Shown: piece by piece, positions 13,064 to 24,792 of the stretch | Position numbering within the stretch: position 1 is the stretch's first letter | How the letters are laid out: the number at the start of each line of letters is the position of its first letter | Assembly (NCBI RefSeq): GCF_021730395.1 | Contig: NC_069366.1 | Location: 63,927,001 to 63,991,000 of the forward strand | Source: Mercenaria mercenaria | Taxonomy: Eukaryota > Mollusca > Bivalvia > Venerida > Veneridae | Direction of reading: 5' to 3' | Length of the DNA: 64,000 bases | Made by a program: the position numbers and the translations under genes | Notes under the pieces: generated by a model | What the model was told of the DNA's origin: nothing | Seen by the model: the letters and a program-made list of their open reading frames with translations, nothing else | Databases searched by the model: none

Positions 13064-14269
13064 AATACATGCCTCCGTTAAGTTAGTTTAAAGTGGAGCT
13101 GTCATTTGGCAGGGGCCTCAGGCAAATTGAAAGAGGAAGAAAACGGTACGGATGGCACATATATTTGACCTTATTTTCAGATTTTATAGTGTTACTGTAG
13201 TAAGAAACCGTGTAGTAGTTGGTGCTATCATTTGCATGGAACTTCTTGCAGTGATATGAAAATCAGCAAATTAAGCGACCTGGAGAGCACAAATTCAGTG
13301 CTTTTAAGCTGAAAACTAGATGGTAGGCAATGCATTGCTGATGATTTGTAATGAGACACATACAATCATATTAAAATTGCAATATCTTTATTTCAGGTGT
13401 GTAGTTACAGGCTTTCGTGTGAGGTTTAGGCGACTGTAGTCCGAGAAGCACTGTGTCCTTTTGATGTACGCACGTATTTGTTGCTAAAGGTAAGAGTCAG
13501 TCAGTCAGTCAGTCAGTCAGTATTTATGTTTATTTAAGGATCCAGCCGCCAACTTTTATGTGACCGTGCAGCATGCGTTCTCATTTACGTTTCTTTTGCG
13601 TTCAAACCTGCACCTAACAAATCTTGATAGTTTGCAAATAAAATTATGAAAATACATATTTGAAATTATAACGCTATAAGAACATTAAAAGATAAAATCA
13701 AAATATGCTAAAATATACTTTTATTCAAGTAATAATTACACATTGAATTTATAAACAAGCGATTTTCCCTGTAAGGAAGGGAAATTATAATAAAAACAAA
13801 ATAACACGAAATTTCATTTTTTTTTCGTGTATCTGATTTTAGTTAAAACTCGACAGCGAGAAATTCGCAGGTTTAATGATTGAAAAACATTAAATTTATG
13901 TGTATATGTGTGGCTTTAACTAATGGGGAGAAATCGTAAAACGAAAAAAAAATATGTATTCGAATTTGTCATATAATATTGACAATATTATTTTAAATAG
14001 TTTGCTAAAATTTACTGTATGGGCAGCAATAGCCAGACATTTACAAAAATGTCTATAAGATGTTAAGGATAAACTGTGCGACTGGACTCCTTTGGAGTGC
14101 ATTTCAAATGTGTTTTCTTGTTGCACGTTAACCTTAAGATTGCAAATATAATATTAGAATCGAAATAATTTATAGCAAAATCGTGTTTTAACACTATTTA
14201 TACACTCGGGCGGTAACACGTCGTACAAATAATTTCACTCGTGCTGCGCCCTCGTGAATGTAAGTTTTT
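13064..14269. other. No recognisable gene
   Basis: AT-rich, with a (GTCA)n microsatellite at 13495-13521. Near 14180-14265 lie fragments (ACACTCGGGCGGTAACACG, CTCGTGCTGCGCCCTCGTGA) resembling the hairpin core of the palindromic elements at 19-20 kb, so a degraded copy is likely. Confidence 0.4.
13495..13521. repeat. (GTCA)n microsatellite
   Basis: About six and a half uninterrupted tetranucleotide repeats. Confidence 0.95.
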
Positions 14270-14543
14270 TTAAAAAGGTAAAGGTAAGTTTTATTTACCG
14301 TCGCTTGGTGAAACAATAACATAAGCTCTATAGAGCTTTTCTGCGACCCTATATTAAGAACAGTTAAAACCAATTATACCTCATCCCAGCAATTTGCTGG
14401 TAACCATTTACAGCTGGGTCGACTGAGGCAATCGTGATAACGTGCCTTGCCCAAGGACACACCGCAATGGGAGTAGCCAGGATTCGAACCAGGGGCCTTC
14501 ACCTCCGTAGGAAAGCGTCTTAGCCCTCTCGACTAATGCGTCA
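14270..14543 (-). mobile_element. tRNA-derived SINE with conserved central domain
   Basis: Read on the minus strand it starts near GACGCATTAGTCGAGAGGGC (A-box region), followed by a B box GGTTCGAATCC, then a central block CCTTGGGCAAGGCACG... ACCCAGCTGTAAATGG. It ends in a TTACCTTTACC tail. The central block resembles the deeply conserved SINE core described in molluscs and deuterostomes (Nin-type); that assignment is from memory and unchecked. RNA polymerase III boxes point to a tRNA origin. It is a SINE, not a functional tRNA gene. Confidence 0.78.
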
Positions 14544-14620
14544 ACAAAAAAAAAATAAAATTATAGAGCCCGACGTATCATAAATAGTAATAAAAAAACT
14601 CTTTTGCTATAAATTATTTC

Positions 14621-14820
14621 TTAAGTCTGCTGCTGGCAAATTATTTTGCCTTTGCGACCAGTGCAGACTAATATCAGCCTGCACATCCTGGTCTGCATTG
14701 TTCGCTATTCAATCAGTATTTTAGTTTTACTGAACTATCCATGGAATAATAAATGGTAGGCTACTGCTAAAATTGAATGATAGACAAGTCCATTTTAAAA
14801 CTTAGTAGGCTAAAGGTTAA
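14621..14820. mobile_element. MITE-like element ending GGCTAAAGGTTAA
   Basis: The right terminus is TTAGTAGGCTAAAGGTTAA; the left terminus (CTTAAGTCTGCTGCTGG) is a decayed inverted counterpart. The interior holds GCGACCAGTGCAGACTAA and a partly inverted GCCTGCACATC/GGTCTGCA pair. There is no open frame. It looks like a short palindromic non-autonomous element whose left end has decayed. Confidence 0.55.
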
Positions 14821-15077
14821 CTATTCGGTATCATCTTGACTGTCGGCAATTGCAAAGAGATGGTTATACCAATCTATAGCGGTCAAGAAAATGTCGTTTA
14901 TGAAGTCCCTTCGAAGTAAATGTGATTTATTAGGTGTGGTGGAGTCTTCAAAGACATTTTAACAATGATTTCAAATAAGTACGATTATGCCTGGTACAGA
15001 TTGAATTGTTCATAAATATGCACCATTGATCATGTATTGTTTATCAGTTGAAATGCATGTACATTTTTCTCAGAAGC

Positions 15078-15228
15078 ATGTCGTCTGCGCTCCTTGCTAA
15101 ATTATCCAATATTGATCTGTTTATTGAGCTTAGACGGTGGAAGAGAGACAAGTTTTACCATCAAGTTCGAGCTGCATGTAACACTCGCGAGAGGTGTCGG
15201 CAGTTATCAAAGATAGAAACAGTAACTG
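15078..15228 (+). CDS. Putative orphan 5' coding exon, unrecognised
   Basis: An ATG opens a 50-codon frame (MSSALLAKLSNIDLF..., ending ...SKIETVT) that runs to CTG|GTAAATG, a plausible 5' splice site, leaving phase 1. Codon use and composition (Arg/Lys-rich, amphipathic) look more protein-like than the surrounding AT-rich DNA. No family is recognised. The next convincing plus-strand exon, the zinc-finger exon at 24793, would accept phase 1 if the acceptor at 24791-24792 is used, but that needs a 9.6-kb intron. Chance open frame is a serious alternative. Confidence 0.28.
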
Positions 15229-15693
15229 GTAAATGTAGCCTAGTTTGATTAGTTACTATTGTAAAATATAGTATCAAGAAGTATTTCTGCACAGGCGCGT
15301 GACCGAACGCACGTTAGTTGCTACTTGCTCTCTATTGTCGGAGGGGAAGAATATGGTGGCGCCCTTGGGAACATTCCTAAAACATTAACTTTTTAATACT
15401 TTTGACAATGACACAGGTCACATGACCATCCAGACACAATCCTCTTCCAGCTACCTTTTGATAGCAAACAAACACTGAAAAAGCTGTAATTCCACCACAG
15501 CCCCATCAACATTTTCCTATCTTTCTAAGCTCTTTTGAAACTAGATGACCCACGCTCATCCGTGCTAGTTAAACTGTAGTTTTAAGATACGACATATCCA
15601 TAAATCAACAGGAGGCACTACGTTGCCATAATATTTGAAGTATACCTACAACAGTAGGTAATCAAAGTAGCCCCTATCCAATCTCTGATGTAA
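15229..15693. other. No recognisable gene
   Basis: AT-rich unique-looking sequence downstream of the putative exon. No repeat or open frame of note. Confidence 0.4.
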
Positions 15694-15857
15694 AACCACA
15701 GGCGCTTGAAGCTCTATCAATAAATATATGCATTACCATATCCCACCCACCTAATATACTATGAAATAGTACTGGATCTCTTTCAGAGATCTATGATCTC
15801 TTGGAGAGATCTAACCTGCACATATATTTCGTTGACAGAGCTTCAAACACCTGTGGT
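15694..15857. repeat. Short inverted-repeat element (MITE-like)
   Basis: ACCACAGGCGCTTGAAGCTC on the left is matched by the inverted GAGCTTCAAACACCTGTGGT on the right. The centre has its own palindromes made of AGAGATCT steps. Length is about 163 bp with no coding. A (CA)n tract follows immediately. Confidence 0.6.
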
Positions 15858-15859
15858 AA

Positions 15860-15886
15860 AACACACACACACACACACACACACAC
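15860..15886. repeat. (CA)n microsatellite
   Basis: About thirteen CA units directly abut the inverted-repeat element on its left. Confidence 0.95.
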
Positions 15887-16934
15887 GTATACAGTAAATT
15901 TGTACTGATCATTTACCTGGAATGTCATGATTCATTTACACACATGATTAGTAAGTTCGTGGAAATTGAAATTATCTTCCTGTTCGGACTAATTAAAAAG
16001 GCAACTTGCATATGTTGAGAGGAAAGTATATCTTTACTATCAGTAAAATTTGTTTTAGCATAAAATCAACCTTAAACGTATATATATATTTGTGTATGTA
16101 CTTGGTCTCATCCGTGTCTATACAACTGATGTGCAAAATCCTTTATCAGCATGTTTAGCTTCATACAAACAATTTAGATTTTCTGAAATACTGTAGATTC
16201 TATTATGCAAAACATTTTTGAGGATGCAACTACCCTACATTGGCACTTTGTAAAAACAACAAAGCCCTGTTACTCCGTATCTTCTGAAAATTGGTCATGC
16301 AGCTAACAAATTAATATATCAATTATCAAATAATACTTAATTACCAACATGATGAAGCAGCAGCAACAACAACAAAATTTATTTTAGCTTATAAACATTA
16401 CAATGTCTCTTGCTATATAACAAAGTGTAGTCTAGAGATTTACATGTGATACAACTGCAACCAAACCAAATGTACTGAAATTATTTTACGGCACCTAAAA
16501 AACTTAACCGCATGCCTATTAAACTATTATTAAATAAACGGGAAAATGTATTTAAAAATCAGATAAATAAACTTGTTAATTAATATTTTAGAAAATAGCC
16601 AATAAGGTAAATACATATACACACTTAAAAACAACAAAAGAAAGTATACAAAGCGTGACTGTTTATCAATGAATCGATTAGCGAAAGAAAAAAAAATTAT
16701 GAAGCAAGTAAAACAATAAATGTAACGTTTTGTTTTTTGTCGAGCACTATATAAGAGTATGAAAATAGTGTTTCAAAATTAAATGATTTTGGATCATGGA
16801 GTACATTCATTTTTATTATAACAGAACTCCACTAAAGCCGGAGCTAGAGGCGCGAGGGGTGTTGAAAATCTTATTGCCTCTCATGAACAGACTCGTTCAG
16901 GCCGACTCTGCTGTTATGTTGCTTTGTTGCTTCT
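15887..16934. other. No recognisable gene
   Basis: AT-rich. It has a short AGCAGCAACAACAAC low-complexity patch near 16355. The open frame at 16796-17005 overlaps the next tandem repeat and is not supported as a gene. Confidence 0.4.
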
Positions 16935-17420
16935 TAGGAAGCTTCACTCCCAACAGGAGATGGACATGTTCTATCTTTTTTCAGTATTTGTTATTGCCCT
17001 TTTAGTATTCAACATAGTATACTTTAGTACCGTGTCTTGTCCATAGTATTCCTTAGCGACCATTCGCTGGAGTTATCAAAATTAAATTAACTTCATAGAA
17101 ACTTCACTCCCAAAAAGGAGATGTAACTTTTGTTTTTATGTTCCAGTCGAATGACATTTCAGTGGGTGATTACCATATGATTATTAAACTAAACTCTAGG
17201 ATACTGTAGTAACATTTCTTGTCCAGAGTATTCCTCAGCAACCACTGGTAACCACTGGTAACCACTGGCTGGAAGTCAACGAAATATTTTTGGATGTTTC
17301 ACTCTCAAGAGGAGGTGCGCATATTATCTTTATGTTCAGGTGGGATGCTTTTCAATGAGATACTGCCCTTTGATCATTCAACATTAGTAAACTATGTGCC
17401 CAGTCAGTGCTCTTTTAATA
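16935..17420. repeat. Tandem repeat, three units of about 160-195 bp
   Basis: Units share CTTCACTCCCAA(C/A)AGGAG, a TTGTCCA(T/G)AGTATTCCT(T/C)AG segment and an ACCACTGGCTGGA-like end. Anchors lie near 16942, 17102 and 17297. Inside the third junction is a local triplication of GGTAACCACT (about 17243-17275). No coding potential. Confidence 0.65.
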
Positions 17421-17989
17421 TGTAGTAATCATATTTCGGGAGCATACATTGGTTTTACCGATATTTGCTTGTCTTTTACCCTCCTGCGTTTCAGTCTGTA
17501 TGTGTATCCAAATTGCCATGTTCCTATCGCATGATAGGTGAAAATGATGGCATAGAAACTTTAAGGCTTTAATTGTTTTGCTTACTCTGGATCGTGTCGA
17601 GTTTAAACATGCGCGATACTTTTATGTATGCGTTTTTATATCGCACTAAATGGTCTAAACTAGCGGTTAGAACAACAACGTTCCGTAGTTCCTGAAATAT
17701 ACCCAAGATTTTTTCACATGCATATAGCATAAATATGATATGTTTTGATATCAGAATTTGATATGTTTGATATGTTTAATTATCTTTTGATGATGTATCA
17801 AACTTAAATAAGCTCGCCCCGCTAAAGGAGAAAACAATAATTCAGAGAGCAATATCTAATCTAGCGTAAATGGAGACGTTACAGTAAAACAGATCAATTT
17901 GAGTCGTTTAAATCAGTAAGAAACGAATACAATTTTGAAATAAAACGTGAAAAGCGAAACACACACAGAGAAAAGATATAGAGAATGCT
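17421..17989. other. No recognisable gene
   Basis: AT-rich sequence between a tandem array and a LINE relic. A few TGATATGTTT repeats occur around 17735-17780. Confidence 0.4.
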
Positions 17990-18890
17990 GAAGGTGATTC
18001 CAAGACTTTGTATAGATTAGTATCTTATTGGTACCAAATCTGAAAACCGACTGTCTCCAGCAGAATCTAATAATCCATCGGCCGAAAAATTTGCTGACTT
18101 TGTAATGACAAAAATCTCAAATATACGTCAATCCCTAGTGAATAACAAAACTTTTAACCTCAATTAAGTAAGGGATTATCAAACGCAAACAAATTTGTTA
18201 AACTGACTTAAAATGAAGTGAAAAACTCGTTAGTGAATTGAACTTCAGAGCTATCTAAAATCACCTGTAGACGATTTTTGGCCTTGTATCATTTTCATTG
18301 CAAAATGTGTTTTTCCTGTGAAATGCAAACGATCTGTTGTTAGATCTCTCCTCAGAAAGCAGGCTTTGAAACAGAGCTTTCCAACAATTGTCCTGTGTCA
18401 AAACTTAATAAGAAAGCTGTTCTTTACGAACACGTTTACAAATCAAAACAGTAATTTGCCTAAGACCCAGTCTGCATAAAGGAAATATCACTTCTGTAAA
18501 TCTGCGCTACTTCAGTTGGTTAATGATCTTCTAATTGGTATCGAGAGACCTTATTGCAATTGATTTAAGTGCGGCATTTGAAAAATGTATAGACAGACTC
18601 AAAATGCTAAGACTGGAACTGGATACTGATTTAGACTCTTTCCTTCATGTGCAGCTGACACGTCAGTTCCTAGTTGGCAAAGTTTGAGATCATCAGAAAA
18701 TTCTAAATGCCGTTACGTTGTTCTATACAACATGTACAAAACATTTAGTGACAGAAGTTTCTGTATTATTGGTCCAAAACTGTAGAATGAACTGTCGTTA
18801 GCATTACGCAAAGGTAAATTACTAGATAGACGCTACATTCAAAAATATCTTAAGATACTGCATTTTAGAGACTTCATGGCATTGTTTTTA
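17990..18890 (+). mobile_element. LINE relic (CR1/L2-like reverse transcriptase region)
   Basis: Read across frames, decayed peptide matches appear in LINE order: PSAEKFADFV near 18077, ALLQLVNDLLIGIE near 18507, LIAIDLSAAFEK near 18552, and FSDRSFCIIGPKL near 18748 followed by NELSLALRKG. These correspond to the reverse transcriptase of CR1/L2-type non-LTR elements (...ALLRVVNDLL... DLSAAFDT...) and their C-terminal WN-LP segment. Large parts are missing and stops and frame changes are numerous, so the copy is old and inactive. Confidence 0.65.
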
Positions 18891-18977
18891 AGTTATTGAT
18901 AAACGTTTATATGCGATAACAGCATGTGTTAATTTTTAATTTCATGTGAGTTTTTACATTTTATCATTAATATTTTA

Positions 18978-19686
18978 ATTAAGAAATAATATATCTCATC
19001 GAGTGATTTGTCGTTTAATAAAATCAATGTTTGGAGTTCATATGTGAGGGAATTATAATAATACGCATCTGAACGACAAACAATGATTTTATTCAAAAGC
19101 AAATCACTAAATGAGATATATTATTTCGATTCTAACACGTTACCAAGAAATTTTAAGAACATCCTTGACGACTTCCGTCAAATATATTTACCTGTTGTTT
19201 TTTTTGTTGGCTTCGTTTTCAACACGCCGCTCTGCCGTTTGACGCTATGACGTAATAACTGTGACGTCAGAACAGTGAATTGTTGTAAATTCTAACACGA
19301 TCCGATTCATTTTCTTATTAAACAAAGAAGGCTGGAGACAGTGATTTATTAAACAACAATTCACTGTTCTGACGTCACAACTATTACGTCATAGCGTCAA
19401 GCGGCGTAACGGCGCGCTGGAAAAGAACCCGATTGAAAACGGGCAAATATTTAATGCATGCCGACAAGGTGTACTTTAAAGTCCTTGATAACGTGTTAGA
19501 ATCGAAATAATATATCTCATTTAGTGATTTGCTCTTGAATAAATCACTGTTTGTCGTTCAGATGCGTAGCATTATATCACTCGGGCTACGCCCTCGTGAT
19601 ATAATTTCTTCGCATCTGAACTCCAAGCAGTGATTTATTCAGCGACAAATCACCGATGAGATATATTATTTCTTAATTCTAACACG
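18978..19686. mobile_element. Composite double palindrome, head-to-head hairpin elements
   Basis: The left and right halves are inverted copies of each other around a centre near 19290-19350. Each half carries its own hairpin bounded by AAGAAATAATATATCTCAT and its complement, with a core such as ATATCACGAGGGCGTAGCCC. Each also has a second block with GACGTCA and TATGACGTAAT motifs. TCTAACACG occurs at the outer right end and after each hairpin. No open frame exists. It reads as two copies of one non-autonomous hairpin element joined head to head, or one element with two-level inverted repeats. The motif is shared with the elements at 20350 and 62647. Confidence 0.75.
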
Positions 19687-20349
19687 ATTTGCAGCAATTG
19701 CTATATAAACATATAGCGAAATCGCCTATACATGAATCTACGATAAAATATGGTTGGCTGTTACATTTCACCCCCTATGATTGTGGCATAAGAGATTCTA
19801 CTTCAGTTCCATTACATACACATTATTTCAGGGCCAAACGGCATTTCAAAAACACAAATATGATAAAAAAATGTCATACTGACTTATGTGAAGGACCGTA
19901 AAACACGTTTTGATCTCTACGAGCGAATTCAATTAGCTTAATTAAGATTCAGCGGTGACGTCATAAATGTATGACATAAAGTATGACGTCATAATGATGT
20001 GACGTCGTATAAAGTTAAGCTCGTAACTTGTAACACAGGGTCAACTTGCCTAATTTGATGATTCTCTTCATAATTAGTTTGCGAGCTGTTAGATTCAATC
20101 GTGCAACATCGGGCATTTCCGTATACTCCGGTAAATACGCGTAGCATAAAGGCCGAGGTGATCAGATTGCTGTTAGATTACTAATTCATAAATACTTCTC
20201 AAAATTCTGATAAAAAGAAACAAATATCTATACGTTCCATTGGCTATGCAACTCTTTCTAACCCCATAGGGTGTAAACTGTAACAGCATATGACCCGAAT
20301 GACGTATCACGCTGAAAATGTTGTACTGTAAAATGCAAAGTATTTGAGT
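19687..20349. other. No recognisable gene
   Basis: Between two hairpin elements. A cluster of GACGTCA/TGACGTC motifs near 19955-20005 echoes the inner block of the neighbouring palindrome. The open frame at 19689-19901 is unsupported. Confidence 0.4.
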
Positions 20350-20595
20350 TGTTAGAATCGAAATAATAAATCTGTTCCAATAATTTTATCAATTAATAAA
20401 ACATGGGCAGTCGTTTGGATGCGAATAATTAAATCACGAGTGCGTAGCACGAGTGATTTAATTATTACGCATCCAAACTCCTGCCCATATTTTATTAACT
20501 GATAAAATATAGGAACAGATTTATTATTTCTTAAACAACACATAACTTTCAGCCTTCTTTGTGTAATAAGAAAGTGAATAAAGTCGTGTTAGAAT
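20350..20595. mobile_element. Hairpin element, sibling architecture with different core
   Basis: It starts GTTAGAATCGAAATAATAAA, folds through a near-perfect hairpin (ATAAATCTGTTCC...GGAACAGATTTAT) with the apex ATCACGAGTGCGTAGCACGA, and closes TTATTTCTTAA. A tail with CAGCCTTCTTTGTGTAATAAG then ends CGTGTTAGAA. The frame (GTTAGAA(T)CGAAATAAT...ATTATTTCTTAA, tail CAGCCTTCTTTG) matches the element at 18978, yet the hairpin stem sequence is different. Confidence 0.7.
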
Positions 20596-22399
20596 GTTTG
20601 TTGATGTACAACGACATTGAATATATCATTGTATAGAAATAGGGGTTTAATTAAATGATTCTTTTTCGGTTTCAATTTGTATTTGGTCATCGATAGAATT
20701 AGTCAAGTAGACTTTGTAATGTGTGTTTTTAAAGACACAGCTGTGAGGATTTAGTTTAAGACCAAAGCGTTTTTACTCATTTATTCTGCGTGTTTATTTT
20801 CATAGTTTATTTATGTAAATAAGTTATCAGTGAATATTAAGTACGACTGTGAGTTGTGCAAAACTTCCACTTTTATATTTCCACTCCGTCATGTTGTGCC
20901 CTCATATTCTTTTTCATTCCCTTAAAAAGAAAGAGTAAGATTAAGGCATATTTTTACACTCATGATATGCTCTAGATGTATTTATCCAAACGTGACTCTA
21001 CTCCAGTGTTTGCAAAAAACATAAGGCTCTTAGTTTCGGTAAGAGACATTAAAAGAAGTAAAACGGTTGAAATTTAGATCTAGGGTTATATTACAAAAAA
21101 AATGTAGATCTATCTTTCTTTTATAAAAGTTTACACCCCTTTTTCTTTTTCTATAGTATCGATATAAAAATCTGATGTACCAGAAAATGTGGAAAGAGTG
21201 GATTTATTTGAAATATAAAAACAGCTGGATTTAGTGGTTTTCATCCGTATTCGTTTGTCTAAATTTTGGTGACCTGAGTCCCCTGTCTGCTAGCTCCCTT
21301 CATAGATATCACTTCTTACGCTAAAGTCGAGGTGAAAAGTGAGCGGGCATGTAATTTAAAGAATACAGATTTATTTGATTAAATATAGGGATAGTTTTAT
21401 TCTTTTTGTGATTAATGTCATCTTAGCTTATCGTTATATACACTTATCTTGTATATAGCGGATGTAGTTGTGATATATTTGTACAGGGATAAAATGGCGT
21501 CGAGGATAATTTGAGGCCCGTAATGAGGGGTGGGCCTAATTGCGAAAATAAGGTTATTTTCGTGAAATAAAGATATTTTTACGAAAATAAGTCATTTTTT
21601 AAAACATTATATTTAATTTTATTTCACACAATACTGATCCCACCTAAGCAGAATACTAGAGATATTGCATTAACACATTTAGGAGCCAATACTAAATAGC
21701 GTAAAAAAAATAAGGGCAGTTTCCATTTTAGCTGTCCCCTATTTATTTTAGGAGTGTTGTGTTTAAATTCTAATGTTAGAATAACATAGCTTTGGTCTGG
21801 GGCCAGTAACGCTAATGGAAAAAGCAGGGGTGTGGGGGCAGCAGCCCCAAAAGTAACGTGACGTCATGACATATTTCCGACCGGGGACTGCTAAACTGGA
21901 AGTGCCCCAAAAATAGAAATAGTAAGTGTACCTGGTTACTCACAGTGCACCACGGTTTCGCACACCAAAAAATTTTATGTTCCTTGTAATGAAATTTAAT
22001 ACTTGCCAAGAGAAATTTAAATATAGAACTGTTTGTTATTTTATATAATACAATCAACTTCTGCTGCTTCCCACAATCACAGGTCCAGTGTATATTTTTT
22101 TGTTTAATATAAAAAAATCCCGCTTTTCACACAGATTACTTTTTATATATTAGTCAAATGAAAAAAAAATCGATGACCAAAAATCCGGTCACAGTATCAT
22201 ATACATTGAAAAGGTGAACTATGCGAGCGTAACGCTATGGGAAGCTACTCGGCAAACTTGTAGAACATTTCAAAATCAGAGTTGATACACTTGCAGCCGC
22301 TATCTGCATGATCGCACCTTCCAAACATTTGAAGCCTTCCATAAATACTAAACTGACCCCATAAATTGCTTTAAAAAACAAAGTACAAGTCTCTACGAG
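20596..22399. other. No recognisable gene
   Basis: AT-rich. Small local repeats of CGAAAATAAG type occur at 21545-21600. No exon, SINE or array was recognised. The open frame at 21812-22057 (minus) is unsupported. Confidence 0.4.
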
Positions 22400-23230
22400 C
22401 GAAATATTTCAGTTATCCTCGGCGATTTCATTCCGGATAGCGAACGTGTTCCTGGCTTTTATCACTTTGTTTGGCAGCTAGGTCAAATCAAAGAAAAACC
22501 TTGTGTATGCAATAGGGACTGCACTTTACACCGGATCTTCATGAAATTAAGTCAGAATGGTTGCCTTGATGAAATCTAGGCAACATCTGGGTCAAAAACT
22601 AGGTCACTAGGTCATATCAAAGAAAAACATAGTGTATATATTATATGCAACAGGAACTGCATTTTACACCAGATCTTAATGGAATTTTATCAGAATGTTT
22701 GATATCTACGTCAAGTTCGAAAATGGGTCATCTGGTGTCAAAAACTAGGTCACCCGTTCAGATCAAAGAAAAACCTTGTGTACTCACTATGGGCTGCATT
22801 TTACACTGGATATTAATAAAATTTTAGGTTCATCTGGGGTCAAGAACTAGGTCACAAGGTCATATTAAAGAAAAACTTTGTGTATGCAATAGGGACTGCA
22901 TTTTACACTGGATCTTCATGAAAATTGATCACTATGTTTGTCTTGATGGCCTCTAGGTCAAGTTTGAATCTAAGTCATGTTGGGTCAAAAACTACGTCAT
23001 CCTGTCAAATCAAAGGAAAAACTTGATAACACTATAGAAGCCACGTTTTTAACCATATCTTCTTGAAATTTGGTCAAAATGTGTATCTTGATGATCTTTG
23101 GTCCATTTTTGAATCTGGGTCATCTGGGGTCAATAACCTGGTGTATGCAATAGGGGCTGCATTTTTCATTTTAAGTGCTCTAGGGCCACATCATTTTATT
23201 CTATCTTCATAAAACTTGGTCAGAATGTTT
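22400..23230. repeat. GGTCA-rich tandem array, units of about 110-130 bp
   Basis: Units carry GGTCAAAAACTAGGTCAC, ATCAAAGAAAAACCTTGTGT, ATGCAATAGGGACTGCATTT, then (A/G)GATCTTCATGAAA and a CAGAATGTTTG(C/T)CTTGATG-type end. About six diverged units are present. The array is resumed at 24187 after an inserted copy, so the whole block 22400-24560 is nested. Open frames inside are repeat-derived. Confidence 0.75.
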
Positions 23231-24186
23231 TTAGCTCACCTGAGCACGAAGTGCTCAAAGGTGAGCTTTTGTGATCACCCTCTTTGCGTCGTCGTCCGTC
23301 CGTCAGTCGTCCGTCGTCAACAATTTGACTGTTAACACTCTAGAGGTCACAATTTTGGCCCAATCTTAATGAAACTTTGTCAGAATGTTACCCTCAATAA
23401 AATCTTGGATGAGTTTGATATTGGGTTATCTGGGATCAAAAACTAGGTCACCAGGTCAAATCAAAGGAAAAGCTTGATAACACTCTAGAGGTCACATTTT
23501 TAGCCCAATCTTAATGAAACTTGTTCAGAATGTTACCCTCAATAAAATCTTGGACGAGTTCGATATTAGGTCATCTAGGGTCAAAAACAAGGTCACAAGG
23601 TCAAATCAAAGGAAAAGCTTGTTAACACTCAAGAGGTCACAATTTTGGCCCAATCTTAATGAAACTTGTTCAGAATGTTACCCTCAATAAAATCTTGGAC
23701 GAGTTCGATATTGGGTCATCTGGGGTCAAAAACTAGGTCACCAGGTCAAATCAAAGGAAAAGCTTGTTAACACTGTAGAGGCCACATTTAATTTATGACT
23801 GTATCTTCATGAAACTTGGTCAGAATGTTAATCTTGATGGTCTCAAGGTCCGGTTTGAATCTGGGTCATGTAGGATCAAAAACTAGGTCACCAGGTCAAA
23901 TCAGAGGAAAAGCTAGTTTACACTGTAGAGGCCACATTTATGACCATATCTTAATGAAACTTGGTTAGAATGTTGATCTTGATGATCTATAGGTCAAGTT
24001 CAAATCTGGGTCTGGTGGGGTCAAAAACTAGGTCAACAGGTGAAATCGAAGGGAAAGCTAGTTAACACTTTAGAGACCACATTTATGACATGTATCTTAA
24101 TGAAACTTGGTCAGAATGTTAATCTTGATGATCTTTAGGTCAATAGGTCAGGTGAGCGATACAGGGCTGTCATGGCCCTCTTGTTT
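23231..24186 (+). mobile_element. Interspersed element with 5' hairpin, GGTCA core array and CCCTCTTG end
   Basis: The left end is a hairpin GCTCACCTGAGCAC/GTGCTCAAAGGTGAGC. A short TCCGTCCGTCAG-type tract follows, then about seven units of roughly 100-120 bp (AAACTAGGTCACCAGGTCAA, GGAAAAGCTTG(A/T)TAACACTC, TCTTAATGAAACTTG). The right end is GGGCTGTCATGGCCCTCTTG, also a hairpin. It interrupts the surrounding array at CAGAATGTTT and the array continues after it. Non-coding and probably mobilised in trans. The family looks typical of bivalve genomes. Confidence 0.72.
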
Positions 24187-24560
24187 ATCATAAAGTCATG
24201 GATGATTTCAAATCTGGGTCATGTGGGGCCAAAAACTAGGTCACTAGTTCAAATTTAAGGAAAAGCTTGTATACACTCTAAAGGCCTCTTTTTTCTTCCA
24301 ATCTTCCTGAAACTTTATCAGAATGTTGGTTTTTATGGATTCTTTGACAAGCACGATTCTGGGTCATGCTAGGTCAAAAACTAGGTCACTAGGTCAAATG
24401 AAAGAAATATTTGTTTACACTTGAGACAACACTTTTGGTCCGATCTTAATGAAATTGGTCAAAATATTTGTTTCCATGAAATTACAATGTCAAACATGTT
24501 TACACTGTTATGGTGTGTTTCTCAGGTGAGTGACCTAGGGCCATCTTGGCCCTCTTGTTT
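24187..24560 (+). repeat. Resumed outer GGTCA array with second CCCTCTTG terminus
   Basis: The sequence resumes the array interrupted at 23230 and ends AGGGCCATCTTGGCCCTCTTG, the same 3' terminus as the inserted copy. The outer and inner elements therefore belong to one family, one inserted within the other. A 5' hairpin for the outer copy was not found. Confidence 0.65.
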
Positions 24561-24792
24561 AATTTGTGTTTCTTGATATTGTATCATCATATCACATGAT
24601 CCCCCATCACCCAAATATATATTTTTTTGAAATTATCATGTCTTGATACTGTCTCTAAATATCCTGTTATCTCCACACTGTGACCCCATCCACATCACGG
24701 GTTATTGGTATAATTTGAATATTAGTCAAAAAGACTAAAAATTACTTTAATATAACGGATCTGTTACTTCTTCAGTTACAGTCGGTGCTCAG

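Noticed and set aside
14480-14543. tRNA-like A and B boxes on the minus strand
   Set aside because: They belong to a SINE with a conserved core and 3' tail, not to a stand-alone tRNA gene.
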